Positions 1 to 11,080 of a stretch of 64,000 bases of DNA are shown one piece after another. A program made the translations under genes and the position numbers. Each line of letters starts with the position of its first letter. Position 1 is the first letter of the stretch. The notes under the pieces were generated by a model that saw nothing but the letters and a program-made list of their open reading frames with translations, was not told the origin of the DNA and ran no database searches. Source of the DNA: Albibacillus kandeliae. GTDB lineage: Bacteria > Pseudomonadota > Alphaproteobacteria > Rhodobacterales > Rhodobacteraceae. The stretch lies in NCBI RefSeq assembly GCF_003116585.1, contig NZ_QEHM01000008.1, forward strand, positions 248,001 through 312,000. Reading direction: 5' to 3'.

Positions 1-20
1 GCCCGTCACGGGCGCCGGTG

Positions 21-2225
<2,205 letters not shown>

Positions 2226-2401
2226 AGTTTCCTAGCCTTTTCTTGATCCGCGCAACGCTTACCCGATGCGTCGGGCAAGGTCTACTCACCGCGTGGGACA
2301 AGCCGCATTAACCTACGGACACGCGGAAAACGCCCGGAAACAGGCAGGCGCAACGCCCTGCAAGGCGGGAATACTTCGCGATGTCATGGGGGAAAACCGG
2401 A

Positions 2402-2478
2402 TGGTACCGCCTCCCTGGCTTGAACAGGGGACCTCTGGATCCACAATCCAGCGCTCTAACCAACTGAGCTAAGGCGGC
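2402..2478 (-). tRNA. tRNA-His (anticodon GTG), CCA encoded
   Basis: A 77-base cloverleaf folds without gaps: 7-bp acceptor starting GCCGCCT, D stem GCTC/GAGC, anticodon stem CTGGA/TCCAG around loop TTGTGGA, and T stem CCCTG/CAGGG around TTCAAGC. The 3' end is AGGCGGT, then A73, then CCA. The base before G1 is T, so there is no G-1, and the discriminator is A rather than C. That is the derived alphaproteobacterial state of tRNA-His. The first acceptor pair is a G-U wobble. Confidence 0.97.
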
Positions 2479-2544
2479 ACTGGGGGGCGATTTAGCCAAG
2501 GCGGGATCCGATTGCAAGGCCAAGTTGCCGGAAATCGCTACCGC

Positions 2545-3027
2545 TCAGAGCGAAATCCGCCAGTGCTGTTCGACAAGGTCCACCCCGAAGGAGCGGACCG
2601 GCTTGCTGTCTTCCAGTGTCCAGCCGAAGGCGCGGTAAAGCGCACAGGCCGCGCGGTGGCTCTCGTGGGTCCACAGGACCATCTCGGAATAGCCCTTCGA
2701 GCGCGCGTATTCCATGCAGGTGGTCAGCAGTCGTTTTCCCAAACCCTTGCCGCGCGCCTCCGGCGTCAGCAGGAACAGCCGCAGCTTGGCCGTGGCCTCC
2801 CCCGCCGAAACGCAGAAGATCGAGCCGAGTCGCTGACCGTTCTCCTCGGCGATCCAGCCGGTTTCGCGCGCGGAGTCGTGATCGGCGTTGAAGGCGACGA
2901 GGATCTCGCGGACCAGTTCCCCGAAACTTTCGTCGAATCCCTCGTCCCGGGCGTAGAGCTGCCCGTGCTGTTCGACCAGCCAGTCGGTGTCATCGGAGGT
3001 GAAGGGGCGCAGGATCAGATCGGTCAT
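2545..3027 (-). CDS. GNAT family N-acetyltransferase
   Basis: A 160-residue protein of the usual GNAT size. Motif A, the acetyl-CoA pyrophosphate loop, is visible as RGKGLGKRL near residues 92-100, after the strand AKLRLFLLTPEA. The C-terminal part has the typical tyrosine segment ALYRAFGW. It therefore probably transfers an acetyl group from acetyl-CoA to an amine. The substrate is unknown. It stands alone after tRNA-His on the same strand and diverges from the small gene to its right. Confidence 0.85.
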   Translation of the reverse strand: MTDLILRPFTSDDTDWLVEQHGQLYARDEGFDESFGELVREILVAFNADHDSARETGWIAEENGQRLGSIFCVSAGEATAKLRLFLLTPEARGKGLGKRLLTTCMEYARSKGYSEMVLWTHESHRAACALYRAFGWTLEDSKPVRSFGVDLVEQHWRISL

Positions 3028-3107
3028 GCGGCATCAAACGCCAAACCCCGCTTGATTCTCAACCCGGCGCGATATAGCAGAGGCCCCTATCTTCCCGGAG
3101 AGACACG

Positions 3108-3296
3108 ATGGGCATCAACACCGAACGCGACATGGAAGCGAACCTGCAGATCGGCCCGACCGACAAGGGCATGGTGCGCCTGTTCATCGAGGCGCATGGG
3201 CTCGAAGTGCCGATGGATTTCGATCCGGACGAGGCAGAGGAGATCGCCGAAGAGATCCTCGCCGCCGCCAAGGCCGCACGTTCGATCAAACGATAA
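3108..3296 (+). CDS. small conserved acidic protein (DUF6324-like)
   Basis: A 62-residue protein with a strongly acidic C-terminal helix (residues about 38-55, rich in Asp and Glu) and a basic tail. There is no signal peptide or membrane segment. A GGAGAG ribosome site lies 7 bases before the ATG. I recall a small family of this kind, conserved in Rhodobacterales and named DUF6324, but that match is from memory. The gene converges on mmcB, and the two coding regions overlap by 11 bases at their 3' ends. Function unknown. Confidence 0.75.
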   Translation: MGINTERDMEANLQIGPTDKGMVRLFIEAHGLEVPMDFDPDEAEEIAEEILAAAKAARSIKR

Positions 3297-3735
3297 AGCC
3301 GGGATCGCGCAGCGCGTGCAGCCGCCGCGCCGCGTGGGTCGCGAACTTCTGAACCATCACCTTGCGACGCGCCGGGGCCAGTTTGGTCTCGGGCGCCATG
3401 CGGATGATCTCGGCATCATAGGCGTCGGCGATGATCAGCCCGGTGCCCTCGGGCAGCAGGTCGGTCGGAAAATCCTGATCCACCGCCCAGAAGTAGCGGT
3501 CACACCATTCCAGGTAGCCCTGCCACTTGGCGTCCGACTGAAAGTCCGCGCGGCAGGACTTGCACTCCACCACCCAGATCTCGCCCTTTGGTCCCAGCCC
3601 CATCACATCGACCCTGAGGCCGCGCGCCGGGACCAGTTCCTCGACCGAGACAAAGCCGTGGCCATGCAGCAGCCGCGCGACCCCGCGCGCGAGGAGCTGT
3701 CCCGGCCTGACATCTGGAAGCAAAAGCTCGTTCAT
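3286..3735 (-). CDS. mmcB: MmcB-family DNA repair protein
   Basis: A 149-residue protein. In Caulobacter the family is SOS-induced and linked to mitomycin C resistance (established knowledge). The sequence shows a PD-(D/E)xK nuclease-like core: D43 in RVDVMG, then E57-C58-K59 in VVECKSC, followed by the family block DAKWQGYLEWCDRYFW. The chosen ATG follows GGTGAG closely. Longer in-frame starts would run through the LexA box just upstream and give a Pro/Arg-rich extension, so I rejected them. The SOS box 11 bases before the start supports damage-inducible expression. Confidence 0.88.
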   Translation of the reverse strand: MNELLLPDVRPGQLLARGVARLLHGHGFVSVEELVPARGLRVDVMGLGPKGEIWVVECKSCRADFQSDAKWQGYLEWCDRYFWAVDQDFPTDLLPEGTGLIIADAYDAEIIRMAPETKLAPARRKVMVQKFATHAARRLHALRDPGFIV

Positions 3736-3746
3736 GGGCTCACCAT

Positions 3747-3761
3747 GAACAATCCATGAAC
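3747..3761 (-). promoter_or_regulatory. LexA (SOS) box upstream of mmcB
   Basis: On the minus strand the sequence reads GTTC-ATGGATT-GTTC, an exact match to the alphaproteobacterial LexA consensus GTTC-N7-GTTC. It ends 11 bases before the mmcB start, so bound LexA would block transcription initiation or early elongation. The fit to the known SOS regulation of the mmcB family makes this a confident site. Confidence 0.88.
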
Positions 3762-3846
3762 ATTTTTCAAGAGGCACCTGCCCGGGCGGCCTTGGAAGGC
3801 AGACGCGGGAAATCTTTTCCGGCGATCCCCCTCCCCCCTTGCTGCA

Positions 3847-4036
3847 GGGCAGAACTGCGCCTATCTCTTGCCGAGGCGGGTTCTGCCCTTCTTGTGGACG
3901 GTTACATTCCGGTGGCCTTAAGCAAATCCGAGGGAGCTGGCTCTGTCCGGACCCTGGTCCGGTTACCTGGCGCCCACCTGTATTAACAGGTCCTCGGGAA
4001 TAAAACACCGCACGGTTGACTGGTGGTTCTCGCCGC
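3847..4036 (-). ncRNA. candidate structured RNA, possibly 6S-like
   Basis: No plausible gene lies between mmcB and the membrane protein gene, but the minus strand is rich in structure. Read 5' to 3', CCGAGG (near 3993) pairs with CCUCGG (near 3928). Between them are the hairpins ACCUGU-UAAU-ACAGGU and CCGGAC-CAGG-GUCCGG. Downstream is a long hairpin with arms GGGCAGAAC/GUUCUGCCC (3847-3888). A long stem with a GGUG/CACC closing pair and an open central part, about 190 bases in all, resembles 6S RNA. I cannot run a covariance search, so the family name is a guess. It could instead be a leader of mmcB. Confidence 0.35.
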
Positions 4037-4040
4037 AACG

Positions 4041-4068
4041 AAAAAGCCGCCCCTCGGGGCGGCTTTTC
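4041..4068 (-). terminator. rho-independent terminator
   Basis: Arms GCCGCCC and GGGCGGC around a 4-base loop, followed on the minus strand by a run of T. It sits 22 bases after the stop of the small membrane protein gene to its right and is flanked by A and T runs on both sides, so it could act in both directions. Confidence 0.8.
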
Positions 4069-4089
4069 TCATCGTGCGGTCCGTGTCGC

Positions 4090-4401
4090 TCAGAACGGGC
4101 GCTTGGTCTTCTCGGCGCGAACCCTGACCGGCACGAGGTCCGGCGTGACACGCAGACCGCCACGCGGAGTGCGCGGTTCCTTTTCCGCCATCGACATCAC
4201 GGCCCAGGCGAACTGTACGCCGGCAAAGACGATGCCGTTAACGAACCAGATCATGCCCAGTGCCAGCAGCCCGGCGTCCGAACCGAAGATCAGGCCGCGC
4301 AGCCCGGATACGTCGAAACCCAGAAGCAGGCCGACGAAGATCGCGGCGACGACAAAGCCGATCGCAACATTGCGGATATACATTTTGACGAGTTCTGGCA
4401 T
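4090..4401 (-). CDS. small two-pass membrane protein, conserved hypothetical
   Basis: A 103-residue protein starting MPELVKMYIRN. The start was chosen because GGAGGAG lies 7 bases before this ATG; an upstream in-frame ATG has no such site. Two hydrophobic segments are seen at about residues 10-28 (VAIGFVVAAIFVGLLLG) and 43-66 (LLALGMIWFVNGIVFAG). The tail is basic and Pro/Arg rich, and probably cytoplasmic. I do not recognise the family. It diverges from the ECF sigma gene and has its own terminator. Confidence 0.7.
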   Translation of the reverse strand: MPELVKMYIRNVAIGFVVAAIFVGLLLGFDVSGLRGLIFGSDAGLLALGMIWFVNGIVFAGVQFAWAVMSMAEKEPRTPRGGLRVTPDLVPVRVRAEKTKRPF

Positions 4402-4533
4402 CGCGTTCTCCTCCAAGCAGGCTACAGGATCACAATACATCTCAAAGATAGACCGATCCGCAGGAGTTTAAAGACTCCATGACAGCCGCGCGGCGAAATG
4501 ACGTCCCGGCGCGGCCACACGCAGGCACGAAAC

Positions 4534-4548
4534 GCCCAAAACTTGGGC
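4534..4548. promoter_or_regulatory. perfect inverted repeat between divergent genes
   Basis: Arms GCCCAA and TTGGGC with the 3-base spacer AAC form a perfect palindrome in the 270-base divergent region between the membrane protein gene and the ECF sigma gene. It could be an operator for either. No matching second copy was seen in the window. Confidence 0.35.
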
Positions 4549-4672
4549 AACCATCTCGGGAAAGAGGCTGGATTTTCCGCGACTTCCCCCTAATCTCAAG
4601 GACAAGAGCGCGGTGCCCATGCCTCATGGCAGGCCGGGACCGCCTCGCCGCGAGGGGGAACAGGCGTCGGTC

Positions 4673-5215
4673 ATGGCAACACGGGAAGACCTCGAACAGT
4701 GGCTGGCACGGGTCGCAATGGGTGACCGGGCGGCCTTTTCCTCCCTCTACGATGCCACCTCGGCGAAACTCTTCGGTGTGTGCCTGCGTATCTTGAAGAA
4801 CAGGGCCGGCGCGGAGGACGCGCTGCAGGAGACCTTCATGAAGGTCTGGCGCTTTGCCGGCAGTTACACCGCAAACGGGGTGAGTCCGATGACGTGGCTG
4901 ATCACCATCGCCCGCAATACTGCCGTCGATCGGCTGCGCCGGCACCGCGACACGCAGGATGTCGCCCCACTGGCCGATCGCCTGAGCGACCCCGCGCCCT
5001 CGCCCGAAGCCTCGGCGATCGCCCGGTCCGAAGCCGCGCGCATCGCGGAGTGCCTCGACGAACTCGAAACCGACCGCGCCCGCGCGGTCCGGGGCGCCTA
5101 CCTCGACGGGCTCAGCTACAATGATCTCTCGCGGGCGCTGAACGTGCCGCTCAACACCATCCGCACCTGGCTCCGCCGCTCGCTGATCTCGCTTCGGGAG
5201 TGCATGAGCCGATGA
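4673..5215 (+). CDS. ECF RNA polymerase sigma factor (SigK-like)
   Basis: A 180-residue sigma-70 family factor with only regions 2 and 4. Region 2 covers about residues 24-90, with LFGVCLRILKNRAGAEDALQ and MTWLITIARNTAVDRLR. Region 4 covers about 125-175, with the helix-turn-helix SYNDLSRALNVPLNTIRTWL. It directs RNA polymerase to stress promoters. The start used follows a GAGGGGG site; an earlier in-frame ATG at 4613 would add 20 Pro/Arg-rich residues. The stop overlaps the start of the next gene (ATGA), which encodes its likely anti-sigma partner. Confidence 0.9.
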   Translation: MATREDLEQWLARVAMGDRAAFSSLYDATSAKLFGVCLRILKNRAGAEDALQETFMKVWRFAGSYTANGVSPMTWLITIARNTAVDRLRRHRDTQDVAPLADRLSDPAPSPEASAIARSEAARIAECLDELETDRARAVRGAYLDGLSYNDLSRALNVPLNTIRTWLRRSLISLRECMSR

Positions 5216-5889
5216 CGGAGATGACCGGCGAAGACAGGACCCCGCGCGCCGCCGAATACGTTCTGCGCCTGCTCACCCCGCAAGAGCAGACGGCCTTCGA
5301 GGCCGAGATGCAAACCGATCCAGAGCTACAATCCGACGTGGCCGACTGGGTCGATCACTTTGCCGGGCTGAACGACGGCTTTGCCCCGGCCAAGCCCCGC
5401 GCCGCGCTCAAGGCGCAGCTGATGGCGCGCCTGTTCGGTGCTCCTCCGCCGGTGCCGCTGTGGCGCCGCGTGTGGCTCTGGCAGGGCGTCAGCCTCGCGG
5501 CCATCGCCCTTGCCGCCTTCCTCGCCGTCGAACTGCTTCGGCCCGCGGCCCCCGAGGGCCCCGGCTACGTGGCCGAGATCGCGGCCGAGGACAACAGCCT
5601 GCGGCTGCTCGCGGTCTATGACCCCGCCAGCGGGCAGCTTCACGTCACCCGCACCGTCGGCGCCGCGCCTGCCGGGCGTGTGCTCGAACTCTGGGCCATT
5701 CAGGGCGATGCCGCCCCCGCCTCGCTGGGCGTGCTGCCAGACGAAGGAACCGCGCGCCTGCCGCTCCCGGCCGCCTATCACGCGGCCGAGGGGCTGGTGC
5801 TCGCCATCAGCGACGAACCGCCCGGCGGCTCGCCGACCGGCGCCCCGACGGGCTCGGTGCTGGCAACAGGCGCGCCGCACGGCCTCTAA
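5212..5889 (+). CDS. anti-sigma factor, RskA family membrane protein
   Basis: A 225-residue protein. The N-terminal cytoplasmic part (residues 1-85, AAEYVLRLLTPQEQTAFE) resembles the sigma-binding domain of zinc-free anti-sigma factors. A single membrane helix lies at about 91-108, and the periplasmic part has the RskA domain signature (RVLELWAI, then GVLPDEGTARLPLP). It should hold the preceding sigma factor inactive at the membrane until a signal releases it. Translational coupling through ATGA fits a sigma/anti-sigma pair. The signal is unknown. Confidence 0.87.
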   Translation: MTEMTGEDRTPRAAEYVLRLLTPQEQTAFEAEMQTDPELQSDVADWVDHFAGLNDGFAPAKPRAALKAQLMARLFGAPPPVPLWRRVWLWQGVSLAAIALAAFLAVELLRPAAPEGPGYVAEIAAEDNSLRLLAVYDPASGQLHVTRTVGAAPAGRVLELWAIQGDAAPASLGVLPDEGTARLPLPAAYHAAEGLVLAISDEPPGGSPTGAPTGSVLATGAPHGL

Positions 5890-5959
5890 CGGCCTGCGGC
5901 GACGATACATGATTGGTTGACTGGGGGTGGCCCTGCCCCAACCGGGGACGGGCCAGAGG

Positions 5960-6439
5960 TCAGAACGCCTCGGGCTTCGCCTCGCGTGCCATGTGATCCA
6001 GCACGGCGTTGACGAACTTCGGCTCCTTGCCTTCCGGGAAGAAGGCGCGCGCGATATCGACGAACTCGGTGATCACCACCTTCGGGGGCGCCTCGCCCTC
6101 GATCAGTTCGGCCCCGGCCGCACGAAACAGGCCGCGCAGGGTCGGGTCGATCCGGGCGATCGGCCACTTGGCGACCAGCGCGCGGTCGGTCATCTGGTCA
6201 ATCCGGGCCTGATAGTTCACCGCATCCTCGACCAGCTTGCGGAACAGGTCCACATCGCCTTCGAGCATCTCTTCGCCCTCGTAGACAGCGCCAAAGCGGT
6301 GGTCCAGAAATTCCTGGATCACCAGGCGCGTGCTCTGGCCTGACTGCTCCATCTGGAACAGGGCCTGCACCGCGTAAAGCCGCGCGGCCGATCTCATCTT
6401 GCGCTTCTGGTTGCCCGAGAGGGGTGTATCGGTGGTCAT
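5960..6439 (-). CDS. nusB: transcription antitermination factor NusB
   Basis: A 159-residue all-helical RNA-binding protein that joins NusE (S10) on boxA RNA in rRNA antitermination. Family landmarks seen are RSAARLYAVQALFQMEQ near the start and KVVITEFVDIARAFFPEGKE near the end. The ATG overlaps the ribH stop (ATGA). The ribH-nusB neighbourhood is classic in proteobacteria. Earlier in-frame starts would lie inside ribH and are rejected. Confidence 0.95.
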   Translation of the reverse strand: MTTDTPLSGNQKRKMRSAARLYAVQALFQMEQSGQSTRLVIQEFLDHRFGAVYEGEEMLEGDVDLFRKLVEDAVNYQARIDQMTDRALVAKWPIARIDPTLRGLFRAAGAELIEGEAPPKVVITEFVDIARAFFPEGKEPKFVNAVLDHMAREAKPEAF

Positions 6440-6987
6440 GCGGTGTGGGTTCCGGTGTCGTCGCCTGCAATGCGGTAGCTGTCCGAAGACGGCTTGAAGC
6501 CGATCTTCTTGGACTGGCCGCCCCACTTACGGCTGAGTGCGAGCAGATGCAAGGCCGCAGCGGCGGCGCCGCCCCCCTTGTTCTGCCCCTTGGCCTCGGC
6601 GCGAACCTCGGCCTGCGTGCGGTTTTCGACCGTCAGGATGCCGTTGCCGATGCAGAGCCCCTGAAGCCCCATCAGCTGCAGGGCGCGGCTCGAGTCGTTG
6701 CAGACGGTGTCGTAATGCGTGGTCTCGCCCCGGATCACGCAGCCAAGCGCGACGTAGCCGTCAAAGTTCGACATGCGGTCGGCGATGGCGATGGCGGTCG
6801 GCACCTCCAGCGCGCCCGGCACCTCGACGAGGTCCCATGTGCCGCCCACCGCCTCGATCTCGGCCTTGGCACCGGCGACCAGCTGGTCGGCGATGTCCTT
6901 GTAGTAGGGTGCGACGACGATCAGGATCTTGACCGGCTTGCCGAACTCGGGGCGCGGCAGGGTGTAGTGGGTTTCGCTTCCGGCCAT
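6436..6987 (-). CDS. ribH: 6,7-dimethyl-8-ribityllumazine synthase
   Basis: Condenses 5-amino-6-ribitylaminouracil with 3,4-dihydroxy-2-butanone 4-phosphate, the penultimate step of riboflavin synthesis. Recognised from VEVPGALEVP, the substrate loop GCVIRGETTHYD with the catalytic His, and SSRALQLMGL. At 183 residues it is longer than the usual 155-160: a C-terminal tail of about 30 residues (from KKIGFKPSSDSYRIAG) extends past the core fold. It starts 2 bases after the ribBX stop and overlaps nusB. Confidence 0.95.
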   Translation of the reverse strand: MAGSETHYTLPRPEFGKPVKILIVVAPYYKDIADQLVAGAKAEIEAVGGTWDLVEVPGALEVPTAIAIADRMSNFDGYVALGCVIRGETTHYDTVCNDSSRALQLMGLQGLCIGNGILTVENRTQAEVRAEAKGQNKGGGAAAAALHLLALSRKWGGQSKKIGFKPSSDSYRIAGDDTGTHTA

Positions 6988-6989
6988 GA

Positions 6990-8111
<1,122 letters not shown>

Positions 8112-8324
8112 GGGCAGCCTTTCAAATGAGCGGTTGCGCCGCAAATAGACCACGCCCGCCCCAATTGCCAGAGCGCTTGGGGGCGGAACGCGGCGTTCCC
8201 GGCAGCGCGGCGGCTGTGCGGGATCGCACAGGCCACCGCTCTCCCCCGGAACCCTGCCCCGGAATGCGGCAAGGCGCCCCGCCGGAACGGGACGCCCCAC
8301 CTCCTGCCTCAACCGTGTTCGGCC

Positions 8325-9680
8325 TCAGCCGTAGACCAGCCTGGGCAACCAGGTGATAATCTGCGGGAACACCATGCACAGCACGAGCCCCACGATCTGC
8401 AGCGCCAGGAACGGCAGCGCCGACTTGAAGATATCCGACATCGGGATCTCGGCCGGAGCGACGCCGCGCAGGTAGAAGAGCGCGTAGCCGAAGGGCGGCG
8501 AGAGAAAGCTCATCTGCATGTTCACGAGGTAGAGCACCCCGAACCACAGCACGAGATCCTCGGGGCTGGAGAGGCCGAAGGAGGCCGCACCCAGCGCCTT
8601 GATGATCGGCACGAAGATCGGCACGCAGAGCAGCAGGATGCCGACCCAGTCCAGGAACATGCCCAGGATCACCAGCAGGATCTGCATGAGGATCAGGATG
8701 CCCCAGGGCCCGAGCCCGGTGGCCGCCAGTGCGTCCTGCACGAACTGCTGCCCGCCCTCCAGCACGTAGAGACCGACAAAGATCGTGGCCCCGAACATGA
8801 TCCAGATGACCATCGCGCTGGCCTTGAGCGTCGTCGTGCAGGCCTCGCGCACCGTCGGCCAGTTCAGCTTGCGGTGGATCGCCGCCACGATGAAGGCGCC
8901 GAAGGTGCCGATACCTGCCGCCTCCACCGGGGTCGCGACCCCGGAGAAGATCACACCCAGCACCACGACCACCAGCACGATGGGCGCGGCCATCCGGCTG
9001 ATCAGCTGCAGCTTCTCACGGTTCGACACCCGCTCTTCCACAGGGATCGCAGGCCCGAGCGCCGGGTTGATGTAGCTGCGGATGGTCACGTAGAGGATGT
9101 ACATCCCCGACAGCAGCAACCCGGGGATCACCGCGCCGATGAACAGCTCGCCCACCGACTGCTCGGCCACCACCGCATAGATGATGGCGAGGATCGACGG
9201 CGGGATCAGGATGCCCAGCGTCCCGCCCGCCATGATGGACCCCATGGCGATCTGCGGATCGTATCCGCGCTTGAGCATGGCGGGCAGCGCGATGATCCCC
9301 ATCGTCACCACCGCCGCGCCGATCACGCCGACCATGGCCGCAAGGATCGTCGAGGCGATGATGGTGGCGGCGGCAAGCCCCCCTTTCACCCCGCCCAGCA
9401 CCTTGTAGATCACGTCGAACATGTCGTTGATGATCCCCGCCCTCTCGAGCATGGCCGCCATGAAGATGAACAGCGGGATCGCCGAGAGCTGGTAGTTCGT
9501 CATCAGCGGAAAGATACGCCCCGGCACGATGTTGAGCGCGCGCGCATCCCCCAGCACGAAGAGAAACACGCAGGCCAGACCGCCGGTGACGAAGGCGAGC
9601 GGAAGCCCCGCCATCAGCAACACCAGCAGCGAGCCGAACATGATGAGTGTGAGCCACTCGATTCCGATTTCGATGCCCAT
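8325..9680 (-). CDS. dctM: TRAP transporter large permease (DctM family)
   Basis: A 451-residue inner-membrane protein with about a dozen hydrophobic segments, the energy-coupled channel subunit of a sodium-driven TRAP importer. The family signature GGTLGILIPPSILAIIYAVV is seen near residue 160, along with SPPFGYALFYLRG near 405. Its start lies only 2 bases after the stop of the fused small permease. Together with the binding protein it forms one operon. The substrate is inferred from the binding protein to be an organic acid. Confidence 0.93.
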   Translation of the reverse strand: MGIEIGIEWLTLIMFGSLLVLLMAGLPLAFVTGGLACVFLFVLGDARALNIVPGRIFPLMTNYQLSAIPLFIFMAAMLERAGIINDMFDVIYKVLGGVKGGLAAATIIASTILAAMVGVIGAAVVTMGIIALPAMLKRGYDPQIAMGSIMAGGTLGILIPPSILAIIYAVVAEQSVGELFIGAVIPGLLLSGMYILYVTIRSYINPALGPAIPVEERVSNREKLQLISRMAAPIVLVVVVLGVIFSGVATPVEAAGIGTFGAFIVAAIHRKLNWPTVREACTTTLKASAMVIWIMFGATIFVGLYVLEGGQQFVQDALAATGLGPWGILILMQILLVILGMFLDWVGILLLCVPIFVPIIKALGAASFGLSSPEDLVLWFGVLYLVNMQMSFLSPPFGYALFYLRGVAPAEIPMSDIFKSALPFLALQIVGLVLCMVFPQIITWLPRLVYG

Positions 9681-9682
9681 TC

Positions 9683-10996
9683 TCAGTTCCCCCGCGCGAT
9701 TTCACGCACGTCTTTCGACAGTTTCGAAATGCCCTGCAAAATCAGCAGGACCGCGCCGATGACCATCACCCATTTCATGGGCCACAGCGGCACTTCCCAT
9801 TCGTTGAAGCTGATCTCGCCCCAGCGGATGTTCGGATCGGTCCACTGGTTCAGCCCCAGCCCGCCGATCATCTCGCCGAACCCGATCTGCCCCCGCGCCC
9901 AGTCCGACACGATGGAGTTGCCCGAGGGCACCGCGATGGCGTCCATGGCGAAGATCCACGAGGTGACCAGCAGCGTTCCGGCAAAGATGAAGAAGAAGAC
10001 CGAGGTCAGCAGATCGACCCACGCCTTGCGCGGCTTCGACAGCGGGGCATAGAAGATATCGACCCGCACGTGGCTCTCGGTCAGCATCGCATAGGCGCCC
10101 GCGATCAGGTATTGCATCCCGAACATCAGGTACATGCCCTCGTGCGCCCAGTTGGTCGGCGAGTTGAAGACATAGCGCGCGATGACCTCGTAGTAGTAGA
10201 CGAAGACCGCGATCACCGCCCAGTAGGATACGAACTCACCGCAGAACAGCGAGAGCCGGTCGATCCAGTTCTCGGCATAGTCGCTGTCTTGCTTCAGCCC
10301 TTCTTCCTTCTCGGCGGCCGCCAGCGCCGCCTCGGCCTCCGAGACTTCCTCGGTCAGGGGCAGCGCCGCGTTGGCGCGCCGCACCAACCCGGGGATCAGC
10401 ACGAAGTCCAGCGCCACCAGCGCAAGGATCAGGTAGAAGGCATAGCCCCCCGCCTGCCGCCAGAAGTTGCGCGAGGCCGCGGCCTCGTCGCGCCGCGGGG
10501 CGATTTCGGCCACGGCAGTGCGCGCCTCGGTCAGCCGCGCTTCACCCTTGCTGATGGTGTCCTGCGCCCGTTGCAGACGCCGCTCGGCACTCTTCTGGCC
10601 AAAGCTGCCCTCCTCGGCCTCGTCATAGGCCTTCTGAAGGTCGGCAAGCCCCGCCTGCGCCTCCTGCACCCGGCTCTCCTCGCGCGTCAGCGTGCGCTCG
10701 GCCACCCGCATCTGGTTGGCATAGTCCGACAGCACGGTGCGCGCGTCATGCGCCTGGTTGTTGGCATAGAGGATGAACAGGAAGATCGGGATGTAGACCA
10801 GCCCGAGCAAGCTCTTCAGGTAGAAGCGATGCAGCCCGATGATGCCGCCTGCGATGGCGATCATGTAGGCCAGCGGCAGCGAATAGCGTCGTTCCTTTGG
10901 CTGCGGGCGCCGCGACAGGATCATCGCGACGATGGGAAAGACGATCAGCCCCACCCAGTAGAGCCAATGCGGCAGCGTAAAGCTGAGACCCGGCAT
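9683..10996 (-). CDS. TRAP small permease (DctQ) fused to TM2 domain and coiled coil
   Basis: 437 residues, more than twice the normal DctQ size. The N-terminus has three hydrophobic segments (about 11-27, 42-55, 66-78) with the TM2-domain motif GLHRFYL at 54-60. Residues about 90-176 form a charged, heptad-like coiled coil, followed by another membrane helix (184-203) and a second charged stretch. Residues about 245-430 are an ordinary four-helix DctQ unit (YYEVIARYVFNSPTNW, SHVRVDIFYAPLS). The ATG was chosen for the AGGA site 6 bases before it. The added domains may tether or sense something; their role is unknown. Confidence 0.88.
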   Translation of the reverse strand: MPGLSFTLPHWLYWVGLIVFPIVAMILSRRPQPKERRYSLPLAYMIAIAGGIIGLHRFYLKSLLGLVYIPIFLFILYANNQAHDARTVLSDYANQMRVAERTLTREESRVQEAQAGLADLQKAYDEAEEGSFGQKSAERRLQRAQDTISKGEARLTEARTAVAEIAPRRDEAAASRNFWRQAGGYAFYLILALVALDFVLIPGLVRRANAALPLTEEVSEAEAALAAAEKEEGLKQDSDYAENWIDRLSLFCGEFVSYWAVIAVFVYYYEVIARYVFNSPTNWAHEGMYLMFGMQYLIAGAYAMLTESHVRVDIFYAPLSKPRKAWVDLLTSVFFFIFAGTLLVTSWIFAMDAIAVPSGNSIVSDWARGQIGFGEMIGGLGLNQWTDPNIRWGEISFNEWEVPLWPMKWVMVIGAVLLILQGISKLSKDVREIARGN

Positions 10997-11027
10997 TGCG
11001 GTCCTCGTATCTTGGTATTTCGGGAAA

Positions 11028-11056
11028 CCGCCCGACACCGCGAAGGTGTCGGGCGG
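11028..11056 (-). other. intercistronic hairpin between dctP and the DctQ fusion gene
   Basis: A perfect 12-bp stem, arms CCGCCCGACACC and GGTGTCGGGCGG, closes a 5-base loop. Only three T follow on the minus strand, so it is more likely a partial terminator or an RNA-stabilising hairpin that keeps the binding protein more abundant than the permeases. A similar element sits in the second TRAP operon. Confidence 0.7.
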
Positions 11057-11080
11057 AGGACGTTTGTCGGCGTCCGGAGA

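Noticed and set aside
3847-3888. Hairpin with arms GGGCAGAAC/GTTCTGCCC as a plus-strand terminator
   Set aside because: The tail is CTTCTT rather than a clean T run, and the only plus-strand gene upstream ends over 500 bases away. It was folded into the candidate RNA instead.
3756-3986. A 76-codon plus-strand frame in the mmcB upstream gap
   Set aside because: No ribosome site, overlaps the LexA box and the structured RNA candidate, and resembles no protein.
8112-8324. Possible FMN riboswitch before ribBX
   Set aside because: None of the conserved RFN element blocks could be found in the 213 bases upstream.
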